Below, one piece after another: positions 1 through 9,458 of a DNA stretch of 64,000 nt; the stretch's first letter is position 1, and each line of letters begins with the position of its first letter. The stretch lies in contig DLOY01000084.1 in assembly GCA_002478545.1 (NCBI GenBank), forward strand, positions 53,533 to 117,532. Direction: 5' to 3'. This DNA is from Micrococcales bacterium UBA7472 (GTDB lineage Bacteria; Actinomycetota; Actinomycetes; Actinomycetales; Microbacteriaceae). Both the position numbers and the translations under genes were made by a program. Below the pieces are notes generated by a model, which saw nothing but the letters and a program-made list of their open reading frames with translations, was not told the origin of the DNA and searched no databases.

Positions 1-662
1 AGGGTGGAGCTGAATCGCTCGTCCGAAAGGTCTGGGTAGAACGGCTCCAGTTGGAGCGTGGTAACCATGCCCTTGTAGACGATCGTTCGCATGGACAGGC
101 TCGGGTGGTAAATACCAATCTCGCGCTCAGAGCGCTTGCGCAGCCTGAACAGCTTTCGTTCAAGCTCAATGCCAGACTCAGCCTTGGAGCCCTTGACAAA
201 AACCTGCTCGATGCTCGGCATCGCGGCCCTTGCCATGTCCCCTAGGACCTCCGGGCGAATTGGAACCTCGCGCCAGCCGATTACCTCAAGACCCTCCTGC
301 TTGGCAATCTCGCCGAATCTGGATTTGTCGACCTGCGAGGATGCAGCGTCGAGAAAGACAAGTCCAGCGCCATAGAAACCGAGCGCTGGCAATTCGAAGC
401 CAGTTACCGCTCTGAAGAAGGCATCTGGTAACTGGGTGAGAATTCCTGCACCATCACCGGTGCCCGCGTCTGAACCAACAGCACCACGGTGCTCTAGGTT
501 GCGCAGTGAGCGAAGTGCCATGTCCACGATGTCGTGTCCCGGTGTGCCTCGCAGTGTGGCAACCATGGCTAGACCACAGGCGTCCTTCTCAGCGCTTGGG
601 TCGTAGAGACCCTGCGCCACGGGCGCAACGTTGAAACGCTGGAATGGGCTGAGGTTAGCCAT
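1..662 (-). CDS. gltB: Glutamate synthase large subunit, N-terminal part (cut by window edge)
   Basis: This is the first ~220 codons of the large subunit of NADPH-dependent glutamate synthase, which makes two glutamates from glutamine and 2-oxoglutarate. Reading inward from the ATG at 662, the protein shows the class II glutamine amidotransferase start: a short propeptide, then YDPSAEKDACG, in which Cys29 would become the N-terminal nucleophile after cleavage, followed by LEHRGAVGSDAGTGDGAGI, the conserved glutaminase pocket. GGAG lies 5 bases upstream of the ATG as a ribosome binding site. The gene follows lgt in the same direction with a 61-base gap. The synthase and FMN domains lie outside the window. 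Identification is strong; the 3' end is not visible. Confidence 0.95.
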   Translation of the reverse strand, partial: MANLSPFQRFNVAPVAQGLYDPSAEKDACGLAMVATLRGTPGHDIVDMALRSLRNLEHRGAVGSDAGTGDGAGILTQLPDAFFRAVTGFELPALGFYGAGLVFLDAASSQVDKSRFGEIAKQEGLEVIGWREVPIRPEVLGDMARAAMPSIEQVFVKGSKAESGIELERKLFRLRKRSEREIGIYHPSLSMRTIVYKGMVTTLQLEPFYPDLSDERFSST

Positions 663-723
663 GCGGTCTCCAATCGAAATGAATCAATCAGGACATCTTT
701 GGCCCGAAAAGTTAGGTTTTGAG

Positions 724-1620
724 CTAGTTCTTTTGTTCCACGTCTTCGGTGGTTTGAGTTTCGGCTATTTGCTGGGCAGGTTCTCTGCCTTCTGCATAAA
801 CCGATGGTTCGAGTCCGGGGTGCCGGCGAGATTGAACCAAGAGGATGATGATACCGATGGCAACACCGATCAGCGCTGACCAGATGTTGGTTCTGAGTCC
901 AAGAATAACCTCACTGGGGTCGATTCGGATACTTTCAATCCAAATTCTTCCGAATGAGTAAACGATTAAATAGAGCGCGAATACCTTGCCCCACTGCAGT
1001 TTTAGCTTTGATGCCAGGTACAAAATTGCGGCAGCACCGACGAAATTCCAGATCATTTCGTACAGGAAGGTTGGGTGGAAGGTTAGGCCATCTGGCAGTC
1101 CGTTGGGATAGGCAGGATTAGTGCTCGGGATCTCAAGCCCCCAGGGCAGCGTGGTTGGGATTCCGTATAGCTCCTGGTTGAAGTAATTTCCAAGTCGTCC
1201 AATCCCCTGGGCAACTAGCACCCATGGTGCAACTGCGTCGGCCACAGCGGTGAACCGGAGGCCAACCTGACGAGCGCCCCACCAGGCTCCTACCGCTCCA
1301 ACCGTGATGGCACCAAAGATCGCAAGGCCACCCTCCCAAATTCGGAAGATGGCGAGCAAGTCTGCGCCCTCATAAAAGTAATCGCGCGGGTGTGTGACGA
1401 CGTGGAAGAAGCGACCACCGATGATTCCCGCTGGGACTGCCCAAAGTGCTATGTCCAAAAATACGCCACGCTCAGCACCGCGCTTTGTCAAGGTGCGATC
1501 CGCCATGAATGTGGCCAAAGCGATACCGGTCAAAATAAACAGCGCGTAGAAGTGAATTCGCACTGGACCTAGGTCGATAAAGCTGATTTCTGGAGATGGG
1601 ATGCTGAGCAGTAAATTCAC
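724..1620 (-). CDS. lgt: Prolipoprotein diacylglyceryl transferase
   Basis: Lgt transfers a diacylglyceryl group from phosphatidylglycerol to the lipobox cysteine of prolipoproteins in the cytoplasmic membrane. The 298-residue product has about seven hydrophobic segments and the Lgt signature GRLGNYFNQELYG at residues 141-153, including the essential Arg142 and Asn145, plus the WEGGLAIFG segment near residue 95. The tail after residue ~265 is polar. The start is GTG (positions 1620-1618), five bases after the trpA stop, so it is probably translated from the trp transcript, as in many actinobacteria where lgt follows trpA. Length is normal for the family. Confidence 0.96.
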   Translation of the reverse strand: MNLLLSIPSPEISFIDLGPVRIHFYALFILTGIALATFMADRTLTKRGAERGVFLDIALWAVPAGIIGGRFFHVVTHPRDYFYEGADLLAIFRIWEGGLAIFGAITVGAVGAWWGARQVGLRFTAVADAVAPWVLVAQGIGRLGNYFNQELYGIPTTLPWGLEIPSTNPAYPNGLPDGLTFHPTFLYEMIWNFVGAAAILYLASKLKLQWGKVFALYLIVYSFGRIWIESIRIDPSEVILGLRTNIWSALIGVAIGIIILLVQSRRHPGLEPSVYAEGREPAQQIAETQTTEDVEQKN

Positions 1621-1625
1621 GTTGC

Positions 1626-2405
1626 CTATCCTAAGCCGAGAGCAAGTTCACGAGTCTTAGCTGAGAGCGCTTCTAGGCCTCCGGTTTGGTAGGCCTTGAC
1701 GAAGGCAGTGCCGACAATTGCACCGTCGGCATAGCTATTCACCTCTCGAACCTGATCAGCTGTTGAGATTCCCACCCCAACACAGGTTGGTGTGTCAGAA
1801 CTCCCCTTCACCCTTCCGGTCAACTCTCTGGCTAGTTTGTCGAGCTCGCTACGCTCACCGGTGATTCCCATGGTTGAAACCGAATACACAAATCCTGAGG
1901 AGAGGTCTGAGTTGGTTTTTACTCTTGAATCTGAGCTGGAGGGAGCAACCAGGAAGACTTTGTCCAACCCCTGGCTTTCCGCAGCATCAATCCAGGACTT
2001 ACCCTCATCTGGGATCAGGTCCGGAGTGATCATCCCCTGAGCTCCACTTGATTTAAGGTCTTGGGCAAAGCGGTCTACTCCATAACGCAGCACTGGGTTC
2101 CAGTAGCTCATGACCAAGATTGGAGTGTCAATTTCTTCGCGTACAGCCTTGATTACATCAAAAACCTGGTTGAGCCTAAAGCCGTTCTCGAGCGCCTTTT
2201 CGGTTGCCTGTTGAATGACTAAACCGTCCATCACGGGATCGGAGTATGGAACTCCAACCTCGAGAATGTCGCAGCCATTCTTGGCCATCTCAATTAGGGC
2301 CTTGGCGGAATCCTGAACCGTCGGAAAGCCTGCGGGGAAATAGCCGACCAGCGTTCCCCGGCCAGCCTCTTTATTGTTTCTGAGGATTTGCTCGACCTTG
2401 CTCAC
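1626..2405 (-). CDS. trpA: Tryptophan synthase alpha subunit
   Basis: TrpA cleaves indole-3-glycerol phosphate to indole and glyceraldehyde 3-phosphate and channels indole to TrpB. The 259-residue TIM barrel carries the catalytic segment [14 protein letters not shown], with Glu49 and Asp60 in the positions used by the enzyme, and a C-terminal phosphate-binding region ([10 protein letters not shown], then [10 protein letters not shown]). It starts with GTG and overlaps the trpB stop by four bases (GTGA), so translation is probably coupled. It is the last trp gene of the cluster, followed by lgt. Length is slightly below the usual ~265 residues. Confidence 0.97.
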   Translation of the reverse strand: MSKVEQILRNNKEAGRGTLVGYFPAGFPTVQDSAKALIEMAKNGCDILEVGVPYSDPVMDGLVIQQATEKALENGFRLNQVFDVIKAVREEIDTPILVMSYWNPVLRYGVDRFAQDLKSSGAQGMITPDLIPDEGKSWIDAAESQGLDKVFLVAPSSSDSRVKTNSDLSSGFVYSVSTMGITGERSELDKLARELTGRVKGSSDTPTCVGVGISTADQVREVNSYADGAIVGTAFVKAYQTGGLEALSAKTRELALGLG

Positions 2406-3607
2406 TTGTCCCCCAGCAATCCAAAGTAGCGACCCGCGGTCTCCATGTCCTTGTCCCCTCGACCGGAGAGGTTGATCAAAATCGATGACCCCTTTGGTAG
2501 TACCTCGCTCAGGTGCTTGACCCCAGCTAAGGCGTGAGCGGTTTCAATGGCTGGAATGATTCCTTCGGTTTGGCTCAGTAGGCGCATGGCCTCCATCGCC
2601 TCTTTATCGGTGATTCCGTAATAGTTGGCGCGACCTAAGTCCTTCAGCCAGGAGTGCTCGGGACCAACTCCGGGGTAGTCAAGTCCTGCAGAAATTGAGT
2701 GAGATTCCATGGTTTGACCGTCCTCGTTCTGCAACATGTAGCTCTTAGCTCCATGCAGCACACCTGGGACGCCCTTGGAGAGAGTGGCAGCGTGAAATGG
2801 GGTGTCAACTCCGTCACCAGCCGCTTCAAAGCCCCAGAGTGCAACGTCCTTGTCATCCAAGAAGGCATGGAATATGCCAATCGCGTTTGAACCGCCTCCA
2901 ACGCAGGCAGCTACGGCGTCAGGTAGCTTGCCCAGGATCTCAAGCATCTGCTCGCGTGATTCATTGCCAATTACCGAGTGGAAGTCGCGCACCATGGTTG
3001 GAAAAGGGTGTGGACCGGCTACGGTGCCAAGTAGGTAGTGGGTGCTATCTACGTTCGCCACCCAGTCCCTCAGTGCCTCGTTGATGGCATCTTTCAGAGT
3101 CCTTGAGCCAGTGGTTACTGGCACCACCTGAGCTCCCAACAGCTTCATGCGGGCGACGTTCAAGGCCTGACGCTCGGTGTCAACCTCACCCATGTATACA
3201 ACGCATTCCAGACCAAAAAATGCAGCTGCAGTAGCGCTCGCTACACCGTGCTGACCAGCCCCGGTCTCTGCGATGATGCGCTTTTTGCCCATGCGTTTTG
3301 CCAGCAGGGCTTGACCCATAACGTTATTGATTTTGTGGCTACCGGTGTGGTTGAGGTCCTCACGCTTCAGAAAAACTCTGAGGTCTCCAAAGTGGGCTGC
3401 AAATCGCTTTGCCTCAGTAATGATTGATGGCCGACCGGTATAGGTTCGGTGTAGCTCAGCCAGTTCGGCCTTGAAAGCTGGATCGTTTCTGGCTTGGTTG
3501 TAGGTGGCCTCAAGCTCGTCCAACGCGGCGATCAGGGGCTCTGGCACAAAACGGCCTCCGAACTCACCGAAGTAAGGCCCAACCTGCTCTGATAGCTTCA
3601 CGTCCAT
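2402..3607 (-). CDS. trpB: Tryptophan synthase beta subunit
   Basis: TrpB is the PLP-dependent subunit that condenses indole with serine to make tryptophan, working as an alpha2-beta2 complex with TrpA. The ~401-residue protein has the PLP lysine in HTGSHKINN (near residue 92), the phosphate-cradling GGGSNAIG loop, and the ending typical of the classical TrpB1 form. Start choice: an ATG at 3607 is directly preceded in frame by GTG at 3610; AGGA lies a few bases further upstream and either start works, I prefer the ATG. It lies nine bases downstream of the trpC stop and overlaps trpA by four bases. Confidence 0.97.
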   Translation of the reverse strand: MDVKLSEQVGPYFGEFGGRFVPEPLIAALDELEATYNQARNDPAFKAELAELHRTYTGRPSIITEAKRFAAHFGDLRVFLKREDLNHTGSHKINNVMGQALLAKRMGKKRIIAETGAGQHGVASATAAAFFGLECVVYMGEVDTERQALNVARMKLLGAQVVPVTTGSRTLKDAINEALRDWVANVDSTHYLLGTVAGPHPFPTMVRDFHSVIGNESREQMLEILGKLPDAVAACVGGGSNAIGIFHAFLDDKDVALWGFEAAGDGVDTPFHAATLSKGVPGVLHGAKSYMLQNEDGQTMESHSISAGLDYPGVGPEHSWLKDLGRANYYGITDKEAMEAMRLLSQTEGIIPAIETAHALAGVKHLSEVLPKGSSILINLSGRGDKDMETAGRYFGLLGDK

Positions 3608-3616
3608 CACAGAATC

Positions 3617-4387
3617 CTAAATTGAAATAAACGCTGGAATCTGCGTTTCCGGATTTCCGGTTACCAATGCTTCACCAACCAGCGCTACATCGGCACCCGC
3701 ATTGCGGTAACGAACCACATCAGCAGTTGATTTCACCGAGGATTCAGCAACCTTTATTGCCTCCGGGTGTAGCGCGCTAGCCATTTTTTCAAATAGTCCA
3801 ATATCGGTCTTGAAATCGATTAGGTTTCGGGTGTTGATACCCAAGAGCCTGGCTCCAAACTCGTTGGCAGTAGCGATTTCGTCCAACGTGTGAGTCTCTG
3901 TCAACACTCCGAGACCGAGCTCATGCGAAAAATTACTCAAAGCTTGGTAGCGCTCGGGTGACAGCCAAGACAAAATCAGTAGCACAAAGTCCGCGCCTGC
4001 CGCTCTGGCCTCCAACACCTGATACTCAGTTGATATGAAGTCTTTTCGCAGCAGCGGGATGCTAGCCGCCTTAGAAGCAGCCTCGAGATCATTCAACGAG
4101 CCTAGAAACCCGGTTTCTTCTGTCAATACCGAGACCGCGTGAGCTCCAGCGTTTTGATAGCGAAGCGCCTGCTCCCCAGCATCAGGAATCTCTGCCAAGT
4201 GACCGCGGGATGGCGACGCACGCTTAATCTCGGCAATTAACTTGATGTGCTTAGCTGGCGCTAGGGCAGCGTAAACATCTATAGGACTTGCTAGATTCTC
4301 GATTTTTCTCTCGAGATCTGAGGTTGAGATTGACTCTTGTCGGCGTTGAGAAGAGAGCAGCGCTTGATGAAAGAGCCCGTCAAGCAC
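3617..4387 (-). CDS. trpC: Indole-3-glycerol phosphate synthase
   Basis: TrpC closes the indole ring, converting carboxyphenylaminodeoxyribulose phosphate to indole-3-glycerol phosphate. The TIM-barrel motifs are clear: LIAEIKRASPSRG near the start (catalytic lysine), PLLRKDFI in the middle, LLGINTRNL, and VAESSVKS followed by GEALV at the end. The frame is open far upstream, but family length and alignment favour a GTG at 4387-4385 that overlaps the stop of the preceding small membrane gene by one base (TAGTG), giving 256 residues. It is a stand-alone TrpC, not fused to TrpF. No trpD, trpF or trpG lies in the window. Confidence 0.95.
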   Translation of the reverse strand: MLDGLFHQALLSSQRRQESISTSDLERKIENLASPIDVYAALAPAKHIKLIAEIKRASPSRGHLAEIPDAGEQALRYQNAGAHAVSVLTEETGFLGSLNDLEAASKAASIPLLRKDFISTEYQVLEARAAGADFVLLILSWLSPERYQALSNFSHELGLGVLTETHTLDEIATANEFGARLLGINTRNLIDFKTDIGLFEKMASALHPEAIKVAESSVKSTADVVRYRNAGADVALVGEALVTGNPETQIPAFISI

Positions 4388-4611
4388 TAGTGGCTCTTGG
4401 AGTGCTTTCCGCCAACTCCGTAACCCATCTTCTTCAAGATAAGACCGGATGCTGCACCTAGGCCAAGAAGAACTACGGAGGCCCAAACCATCGCAACATT
4501 CTCAAGGAAGAAGAACAGGGTTCCAATGCTGAAGGCAACCAAAATGATGGTGACGCTGGTCCAAGCTGCTACCGAATTGCCGTGACCTGGGTCCTCAGAA
4601 CCGTGAGACAT
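4387..4611 (-). CDS. Small HGxxPAAW-type membrane protein of the trp cluster
   Basis: This is a 74-residue protein with two predicted membrane helices (about residues 18-36 and 40-58). Its N terminus carries HGNSVAAW at residues 10-17, a variant of the HGxxPAAW motif of a small actinobacterial family often encoded between trpE and trpC. The C terminus is short and basic (KMGYGVGGKHSKSH). Family members have no established function. The ATG has AGGAAAGAGG just upstream as a ribosome binding site, and the stop overlaps the trpC start by one base, so the gene is in the trp operon. The proline of the consensus motif is replaced by valine here. Confidence 0.85.
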   Translation of the reverse strand: MSHGSEDPGHGNSVAAWTSVTIILVAFSIGTLFFFLENVAMVWASVVLLGLGAASGLILKKMGYGVGGKHSKSH

Positions 4612-4645
4612 AAATCCTCTTTCCTAACTTGCAAAATCCTAGCAA

Positions 4646-5131
4646 TCAATCACCCTGCTCATCCCAGAGGGCGCGGTTGTCTTCTTCTACCTGACGCCTG
4701 ATCACGTTGCGCGGGGCAGGTCTAAGCGCGCCAAACAGTAAAAGCAGGCCCGCGCCCAGCGCGGTAGCGGCAGCTATCAGGTTGGTAATCGATTGCTCAG
4801 TCAGAACATCAACATCTCCGGGCCCTGCACCTTGGATGCCCGAAATTGATTCGTAGATTGCGATTGCAGCCGCACTGCTATCAAAATCAGATGCCAGAGC
4901 AATTAGACCAAAAATGAACATTGAAACCGCGGCCAATGAATTTAGCACCGCGGCCAAGCGCTGATAGCTCGCGATGAAGATCAGCAGCAGCGCGATGGCA
5001 GGCAGAAGATTCAGTAGCTGGCTAATTTCGGTTCCAGTTAGTTGCTGGTCACCGATCGACAACCACGCCGTGTTAGCCAGTATCCAACTGATTGCAATTA
5101 GAAGCAGCGAGATCGGCTTGACTCTAGTCAT
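4646..5131 (-). CDS. Trp biosynthesis-associated membrane protein (TIGR02234-like)
   Basis: This ~161-residue protein has four predicted membrane segments (about residues 5-22, 37-55, 60-80 and 118-138) and a charged C-terminal tail (RRQVEEDNRALWDEQGD). Position directly after trpE, length and topology match the actinobacterial family named Trp operon membrane protein, equivalent to Rv1610 between trpE and trpC in Mycobacterium. Function is unknown. Two in-frame ATGs are possible, 5143 and 5131; the second overlaps the trpE stop by exactly eight bases (ATGACTAG), a junction style used repeatedly in this window, so I prefer it. Neither has a good ribosome binding site, suggesting coupling to trpE. 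Confidence 0.82.
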   Translation of the reverse strand: MTRVKPISLLLIAISWILANTAWLSIGDQQLTGTEISQLLNLLPAIALLLIFIASYQRLAAVLNSLAAVSMFIFGLIALASDFDSSAAAIAIYESISGIQGAGPGDVDVLTEQSITNLIAAATALGAGLLLLFGALRPAPRNVIRRQVEEDNRALWDEQGD

Positions 5132-6602
5132 TTCCCATCGCATTCGCGGCCGCTACGGCTCTTAGAACGACGGCTGCCTTTGCCAGGGTTTCCTCGTATT
5201 CGCTCTGCGGCACTGAGTCCAAGACGATTCCCGCGCCAGCTTGCACTCGGGCAATGCCATCGCGAACCAGAGCGGTTCGGATAGCGATGGCTAGATCCGC
5301 ATTCCCGGTGAAGTCGAAATAGCCCACCACGCCCCCAAAAAGTCCGCGATCGGCGGGCTCTAAATCGTGAATGATTTCAAGTGCACGCGGTTTTGGGGCT
5401 CCGGAGAGCGTTCCAGCTGGGAAGGTTGCGCGCAAAGCAGCGACCGGTGACTTTCCCTCGGCCAATTCGCCTTCGACTGTGGATACCAGGTGCATGACGT
5501 GCGAGAAGCGGTGAATCTGCATGAACTCGCTAACCTGCAGCGTTTCTGGTTTACAAACCTTGAGCAGGTCATTTCTGGCCAGATCAACCAGCATCAAGTG
5601 CTCGCTTTGCTCCTTAGCATCAGCCAAGAGCTCTTCACCCAGGGCGTGGTCCTTTGCAGCGTCCTGGGATCTGGGGCGAGACCCGGCAATTGGGTGAGTG
5701 ATCGCTCGGCCATCGGCAACCTTTACCAGTGCCTCTGGTGATGATCCGACAATTGCGAAGGATCCAGCCTGGTCCTCCCAGCGAGTGAGATACATATACG
5801 GACTCGGGTTAATGGCGCGCATCGCGCGGTAAACATCGAGCGCGTCCGCCTCTAGCTCCTGGTCAAATCGCTGTGAGATCACGACTTGGAAAACATCGCC
5901 CAGTCTGACGTGATGTTTAGCCCTGTCGATTTGGTCCAGAAACTCTTGGTGAGTTGTGCGCCTCGAAAACTTGGGTTCTGGCCAATGTGGTTCCGATACC
6001 TGTGCGAGTGTCGGTTCTTTGATCTGAGCAACTAGGTTCTCAATCTTGGAAACAGCCGAACGGTACTGATCCTCTAAAGCGCTGTCAGAAACAAAAATTA
6101 CGCTCACAACCAGAAGTTCAGAGGTTTTGTGGTCCATCACGATCAGTTCCGAGAACTGATTGAAGCCAATTAGCGGCACCTGGTAGTCAGAAGCCTTCGG
6201 CTCGGGAAGCTGCTCCAAAAGGTTGACAGCGCGCCAAGAGACAAATCCCACGAGTCCACTTGTCAGTGGAACATCGCCAGGTGCGGACTTCCAAGCGCTC
6301 TGAAGCTGCTCCAGGGCATCCAGTGGAGATGTTGATAGTTCGCCTATTGGCAGTGGGCTTGGTCCATGGAAGACAGCTTGATCACCCTCGGTAATAAGTT
6401 GACCGCGCGACTGAACTCCAATAAACGAATACCTACCCCAGACGCCTTGTTCGGCCGACTCCAGCAGGAAGGTGTTGGGCCTTTCGCCACACAGCTTTTG
6501 GTATAGCCCAAGTGCTGTCTCACTGGAGGCGAATAGGCGCTTTGTGACTGGAATCACGTTATAGGAGCGCGAAAGCTCGAGAACCTCTTCAAAGCTAAGC
6601 AT
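5124..6602 (-). CDS. trpE: Anthranilate synthase component I
   Basis: TrpE converts chorismate and ammonia to anthranilate, the first committed step of tryptophan synthesis. The 492-residue protein has the N-terminal feedback-site motif LLES at residues 46-49, then chorismate-binding motifs GSSPEAL, HPIAGSRPRSQD, LVDLARNDL and AGTLSGAPKPRALEII, and ends in a glycine-rich AGAGIVLDS. The start is the ATG at 6602, which overlaps the hisI stop by eight bases (ATGCTTAG) and has GAGGAG about six bases upstream; ten further upstream codons are open but lie inside hisI. The glutaminase partner TrpG is not in the window. Coupling to hisI places trp and his genes on one transcript. Confidence 0.96.
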   Translation of the reverse strand: MLSFEEVLELSRSYNVIPVTKRLFASSETALGLYQKLCGERPNTFLLESAEQGVWGRYSFIGVQSRGQLITEGDQAVFHGPSPLPIGELSTSPLDALEQLQSAWKSAPGDVPLTSGLVGFVSWRAVNLLEQLPEPKASDYQVPLIGFNQFSELIVMDHKTSELLVVSVIFVSDSALEDQYRSAVSKIENLVAQIKEPTLAQVSEPHWPEPKFSRRTTHQEFLDQIDRAKHHVRLGDVFQVVISQRFDQELEADALDVYRAMRAINPSPYMYLTRWEDQAGSFAIVGSSPEALVKVADGRAITHPIAGSRPRSQDAAKDHALGEELLADAKEQSEHLMLVDLARNDLLKVCKPETLQVSEFMQIHRFSHVMHLVSTVEGELAEGKSPVAALRATFPAGTLSGAPKPRALEIIHDLEPADRGLFGGVVGYFDFTGNADLAIAIRTALVRDGIARVQAGAGIVLDSVPQSEYEETLAKAAVVLRAVAAANAMGND

Positions 6603-6921
6603 CTGGCTCCTCGAAACAGGTTTCGGTGCCATTGTGGCAGGCCGGTCCCACCGGGATTACTTGGGCCAAGATTGCATCGCCGTCACAATCAAGTGAGAGC
6701 TCTTGTATCTCGAGAAAGTTCCCGCTGGTCTCCCCCTTGAGCCATCGAGAGTTCCTGGATCGGGAGAAGAACACTAGTTTGCCCAGCGTGATTGACTCCG
6801 ACAGGGTGCTTTGGTTTGTCCAGGCCAGCATCAAAACCTTCCCCGTGCTGGCATGCTGCACAATGATTGGCGCAAGACCGGCAGCATCGAATCGAACCTC
6901 ATCAACACTCAGTGACCTCAT
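6595..6921 (-). CDS. hisI: Phosphoribosyl-AMP cyclohydrolase
   Basis: HisI opens the adenine ring of phosphoribosyl-AMP in the third step of histidine synthesis. The 108-residue protein is the monofunctional form. It has the substrate motif [16 protein letters not shown] and the metal-binding set DCDGDA plus CHNGTETCF, giving the three Asp and the Cys residues that hold Mg and Zn. It starts with ATG overlapping the hisF stop by four bases (ATGA). HisE is encoded separately three genes upstream, so the HisI-HisE fusion of enterobacteria is absent. Confidence 0.96.
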   Translation of the reverse strand: MRSLSVDEVRFDAAGLAPIIVQHASTGKVLMLAWTNQSTLSESITLGKLVFFSRSRNSRWLKGETSGNFLEIQELSLDCDGDAILAQVIPVGPACHNGTETCFEEPDA

Positions 6922-7673
6922 CGGACCTCGATTCCCGCAGTCTTGAGAGAGGACTTTACCTCAGCAATTGATATTGATTGCTCATGAAAAACACTCGCCG
7001 CCAGTAGTGCATCCGCACCGGCCAAGGCTGCCTCGACGAAGTGTTCAACCTTGCCCGCTCCTCCCGAGGCGATGATTGGGACATTTGAAATCTCCCTAAT
7101 CTTTTGAATCAGCTCGATGTCAAAACCATCTCGGGTACCATCAGCATCAATGCTGTTAATTAGTAGCTCTCCCGCCCCTCGATCTTGGACCTCTCGGACC
7201 CAATCCATGGCATCCAGCTCAGTTAGCTCCCTACCACCATTTGAGGTGACACCAAAGCCAGATTTGGTGCCGGCTCTTTTGAGGTCGAGGGAAATTACCA
7301 GCACCTGAGCGCCGTGCTCGGAGGAAATTTCGTTGAGTAGCTGTGGTCTTCGAATCCCAGCCGACCCCACCGAAACCTTGTCCGCACCCGACTTCAAGAG
7401 ATTTGAGACATCATCCACGGTTCTGATACCGCCACCCACAGTGAGTGGGATGAAGATCTGCTCAGCACACCTGGTGACCATTTCCAGCATGGTGCCGCGG
7501 TTCTCATTAGTCGCGGCCACATCCAAGAAGGTGATTTCGTCCGCTCCCTGTAGGTAGTAGTTTGAGGCCAATTCGACCGGATCACCGGAGTCGCGGAGGT
7601 TCTCAAAGCGCACACCTTTTACCACACGCCCTGCAGCAACATCCAGGCAAGGAATAACTCGAATCGCAGGCAC
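6918..7673 (-). CDS. hisF: Imidazole glycerol phosphate synthase cyclase subunit
   Basis: HisF forms imidazole glycerol phosphate and AICAR from PRFAR using ammonia supplied by HisH. The 251-residue barrel has catalytic Asp11 (IPCLDV) and Asp130 (ISLDLKR) and the phosphate loops TVGGGIRT and ASGGAGK. The start is GTG at 7673, immediately after the hisG stop (TAA then GTG). The partner HisH and the isomerase HisA are not in the window, so the histidine genes are split between at least two loci. Confidence 0.97.
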   Translation of the reverse strand: MPAIRVIPCLDVAAGRVVKGVRFENLRDSGDPVELASNYYLQGADEITFLDVAATNENRGTMLEMVTRCAEQIFIPLTVGGGIRTVDDVSNLLKSGADKVSVGSAGIRRPQLLNEISSEHGAQVLVISLDLKRAGTKSGFGVTSNGGRELTELDAMDWVREVQDRGAGELLINSIDADGTRDGFDIELIQKIREISNVPIIASGGAGKVEHFVEAALAGADALLAASVFHEQSISIAEVKSSLKTAGIEVR

Positions 7674-8516
7674 TTAGATCCTTGCAGCGTGAATTGCGCT
7701 TACCAGAATCGCGCGAGCACCGAGTTCATAAAGTTGATCCATGACCTGGTTGGTCTGTGAGGATTTCACCAAAGCGCGGACCGCAACCCAGTCATCATCA
7801 GCCAATGGAGAGATGGTTGGCGACTCAATACCCGGGGTGATGGCAGTTGCTTTGGCAACCAAATCCTTTGGGCAGTCGTAGTCAAAAATCACGTACTCGC
7901 GAGCCACAATTACACCTTGGATTCGTCGAAGTAGCTTTTCGGTTTCCCCCGACTTGCCTGGCGCCGCAATCAGTCTCGCGGTCGAGGAGAGAATCACAGG
8001 ACCGAAAATGCTGAGTCCAGCTTTGCGCAGAGTATTTCCAGTCGAGACTACGTCGGCAACGGCGTCTGCAACTCCGAGTCGAACCGCGGACTCTACAGCC
8101 CCATCAAGCTTCACGATCTGAGCGGTTACGCCCTCCGCGGCCAGGTAATTCTCGATCAGTTTTGGGTACGCAGTCGCTAGACGTTTCCCCTGCAAATCCT
8201 TTACCGACGCGAAGCCAGCATCAATCGGTGCGGCAAAACGGAAGGTCGACCCGCCAAAGCCTAGGTCGGCCACCTCTTCCGCCTTCGACTCAGAATCTCG
8301 CAGCAAATCAAGGCCGGTCAATCCCGCGTCCAGTGAGCCCTCACCCACGTAGGTGGCGATGTCTCTGGGTCTTAGGTAAAAGAATTCGATCTGATTCTGG
8401 TCATCAACGATGTGGAGCTCTTGGGAATCCCGACGTGTTGCATATCCTGCTTCGCGCAGCATGGAAATAGCTGACTCGGAGAGAATCCCCTTGTTTGGAA
8501 CTGCGACCCTCAGCAT
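7674..8516 (-). CDS. hisG: ATP phosphoribosyltransferase, long form
   Basis: HisG condenses ATP with PRPP, the first and feedback-controlled step of histidine synthesis. At 280 residues it is the long form with the C-terminal histidine-sensing domain, and so needs no HisZ. The N terminus [14 protein letters not shown], the middle GLTGLDLL and the PRPP-binding region AVADVVSTGNTLR (about residues 155-168) are characteristic. The ATG at 8516 overlaps the hisE stop by one base (TGATG) and has GAGGAG inside the hisE end as a ribosome binding site. A TTG one codon upstream is less likely. Confidence 0.96.
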   Translation of the reverse strand: MLRVAVPNKGILSESAISMLREAGYATRRDSQELHIVDDQNQIEFFYLRPRDIATYVGEGSLDAGLTGLDLLRDSESKAEEVADLGFGGSTFRFAAPIDAGFASVKDLQGKRLATAYPKLIENYLAAEGVTAQIVKLDGAVESAVRLGVADAVADVVSTGNTLRKAGLSIFGPVILSSTARLIAAPGKSGETEKLLRRIQGVIVAREYVIFDYDCPKDLVAKATAITPGIESPTISPLADDDWVAVRALVKSSQTNQVMDQLYELGARAILVSAIHAARI

Positions 8517-8779
8517 CAAAGCTTCTCCTCGACCATGCTCATTGGAACCCCGCGCGCAATCAGAATCAGCTGCAGGTGATAGAGCAGTTGCGATACCTCA
8601 AGGGCCAACTGCTCATCAGATTCATGCTCGGCAGCCATCCAAACCTCGGCTGCCTCCTCAACGACCTTCTTGCCAATGGCATGGACACCCAGCTCTAGTA
8701 ACTCTGATGTTCGTGAGCCAATTGGTCGCTCGGCGGCCTTAGATAAAAGCTCACCGTATAGCTGTTCGAAGGATTTCAT
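8516..8779 (-). CDS. hisE: Phosphoribosyl-ATP pyrophosphatase
   Basis: HisE hydrolyses phosphoribosyl-ATP to phosphoribosyl-AMP. It is an 87-residue all-alpha MazG-like enzyme with the conserved [14 protein letters not shown] helix (about residues 37-50) and a following [16 protein letters not shown] helix that carries the acidic metal ligands. It starts at ATG 8779 and is translationally joined to hisG. It lies ten bases downstream of the rpe stop, in the same direction, so the his genes may share a transcript with rpe and rsmB. Confidence 0.95.
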   Translation of the reverse strand: MKSFEQLYGELLSKAAERPIGSRTSELLELGVHAIGKKVVEEAAEVWMAAEHESDEQLALEVSQLLYHLQLILIARGVPMSMVEEKL

Positions 8780-8789
8780 GCACCTAAGG

Positions 8790-9449
8790 TTACCCGCGGA
8801 CCGCTTGCTCAGCCAAAGTTCTGAGTAAGTCGATTTGACGGTTGCGATCTATTGACTTGAAAACGGAGGAGCCGGCAACGAATGTGTCTGCCCCAGCCTT
8901 CGCAAGAGTCTGAATATTCTCCTCGGTTACTCCCCCATCAACCTGAATCGCAATATCGAGCCCTAAAGACCGCGTTAGTGATCTAGCTTCGGCCACTTTT
9001 GCGATAGTGGATTCAATTAGCTTTTGACCGCCGAACCCAGGTTCAACTGTCATGATCAAGACCATGTCGACAGCCGAAACAATCTCATTTATCTCGGATA
9101 CCGGGGTGTTGGGCTTCAACGCAACGGCCGCTCTTGAGCCGACCGACTTGATTCGCTTAGCAAGCTCAACCGGATTATTCGAGGCTTCGAGATGAAAAGT
9201 CACCGATGCCACCCCGAGCTCCGCATACCCTTGGCCGTACTGGTCAACATTGCTAATCATGAGGTGAACATCCAGCTCACGCTTGGTTACTCGCTGCAGA
9301 CTTTGGACCATTTGGGGACCAAAGGTCAAGTTTGGAACAAAGTGATTGTCCATCACATCGACATGAAAAGCATCCGCGTGCAAGATGCTGCCCAACTCTG
9401 ACTCCAGGTTGACGAAGTCTGCACTCAGAATCGAGGGGTGTATGTGCAT
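8790..9449 (-). CDS. rpe: Ribulose-phosphate 3-epimerase
   Basis: Rpe interconverts ribulose 5-phosphate and xylulose 5-phosphate in the pentose phosphate pathway. The 219-residue TIM barrel shows PSILSADF at the N terminus, the metal and catalytic site [12 protein letters not shown] (His29, Asp31, Asp34), TVEPGFGGQ and IQVDGGV. It sits between rsmB and hisE; the fmt-rsmB-rpe order is the same as in Mycobacterium (Rv1406-Rv1408). Starts with ATG. Confidence 0.97.
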   Translation of the reverse strand: MHIHPSILSADFVNLESELGSILHADAFHVDVMDNHFVPNLTFGPQMVQSLQRVTKRELDVHLMISNVDQYGQGYAELGVASVTFHLEASNNPVELAKRIKSVGSRAAVALKPNTPVSEINEIVSAVDMVLIMTVEPGFGGQKLIESTIAKVAEARSLTRSLGLDIAIQVDGGVTEENIQTLAKAGADTFVAGSSVFKSIDRNRQIDLLRTLAEQAVRG

Positions 9450-9458
9450 GTTTAGAGC

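Noticed and set aside
6595..6640. Tryptophan attenuator or T-box before trpE
   Set aside because: trpE overlaps hisI by eight bases, leaving no leader; no Trp-rich leader peptide or T-box sequence is present.
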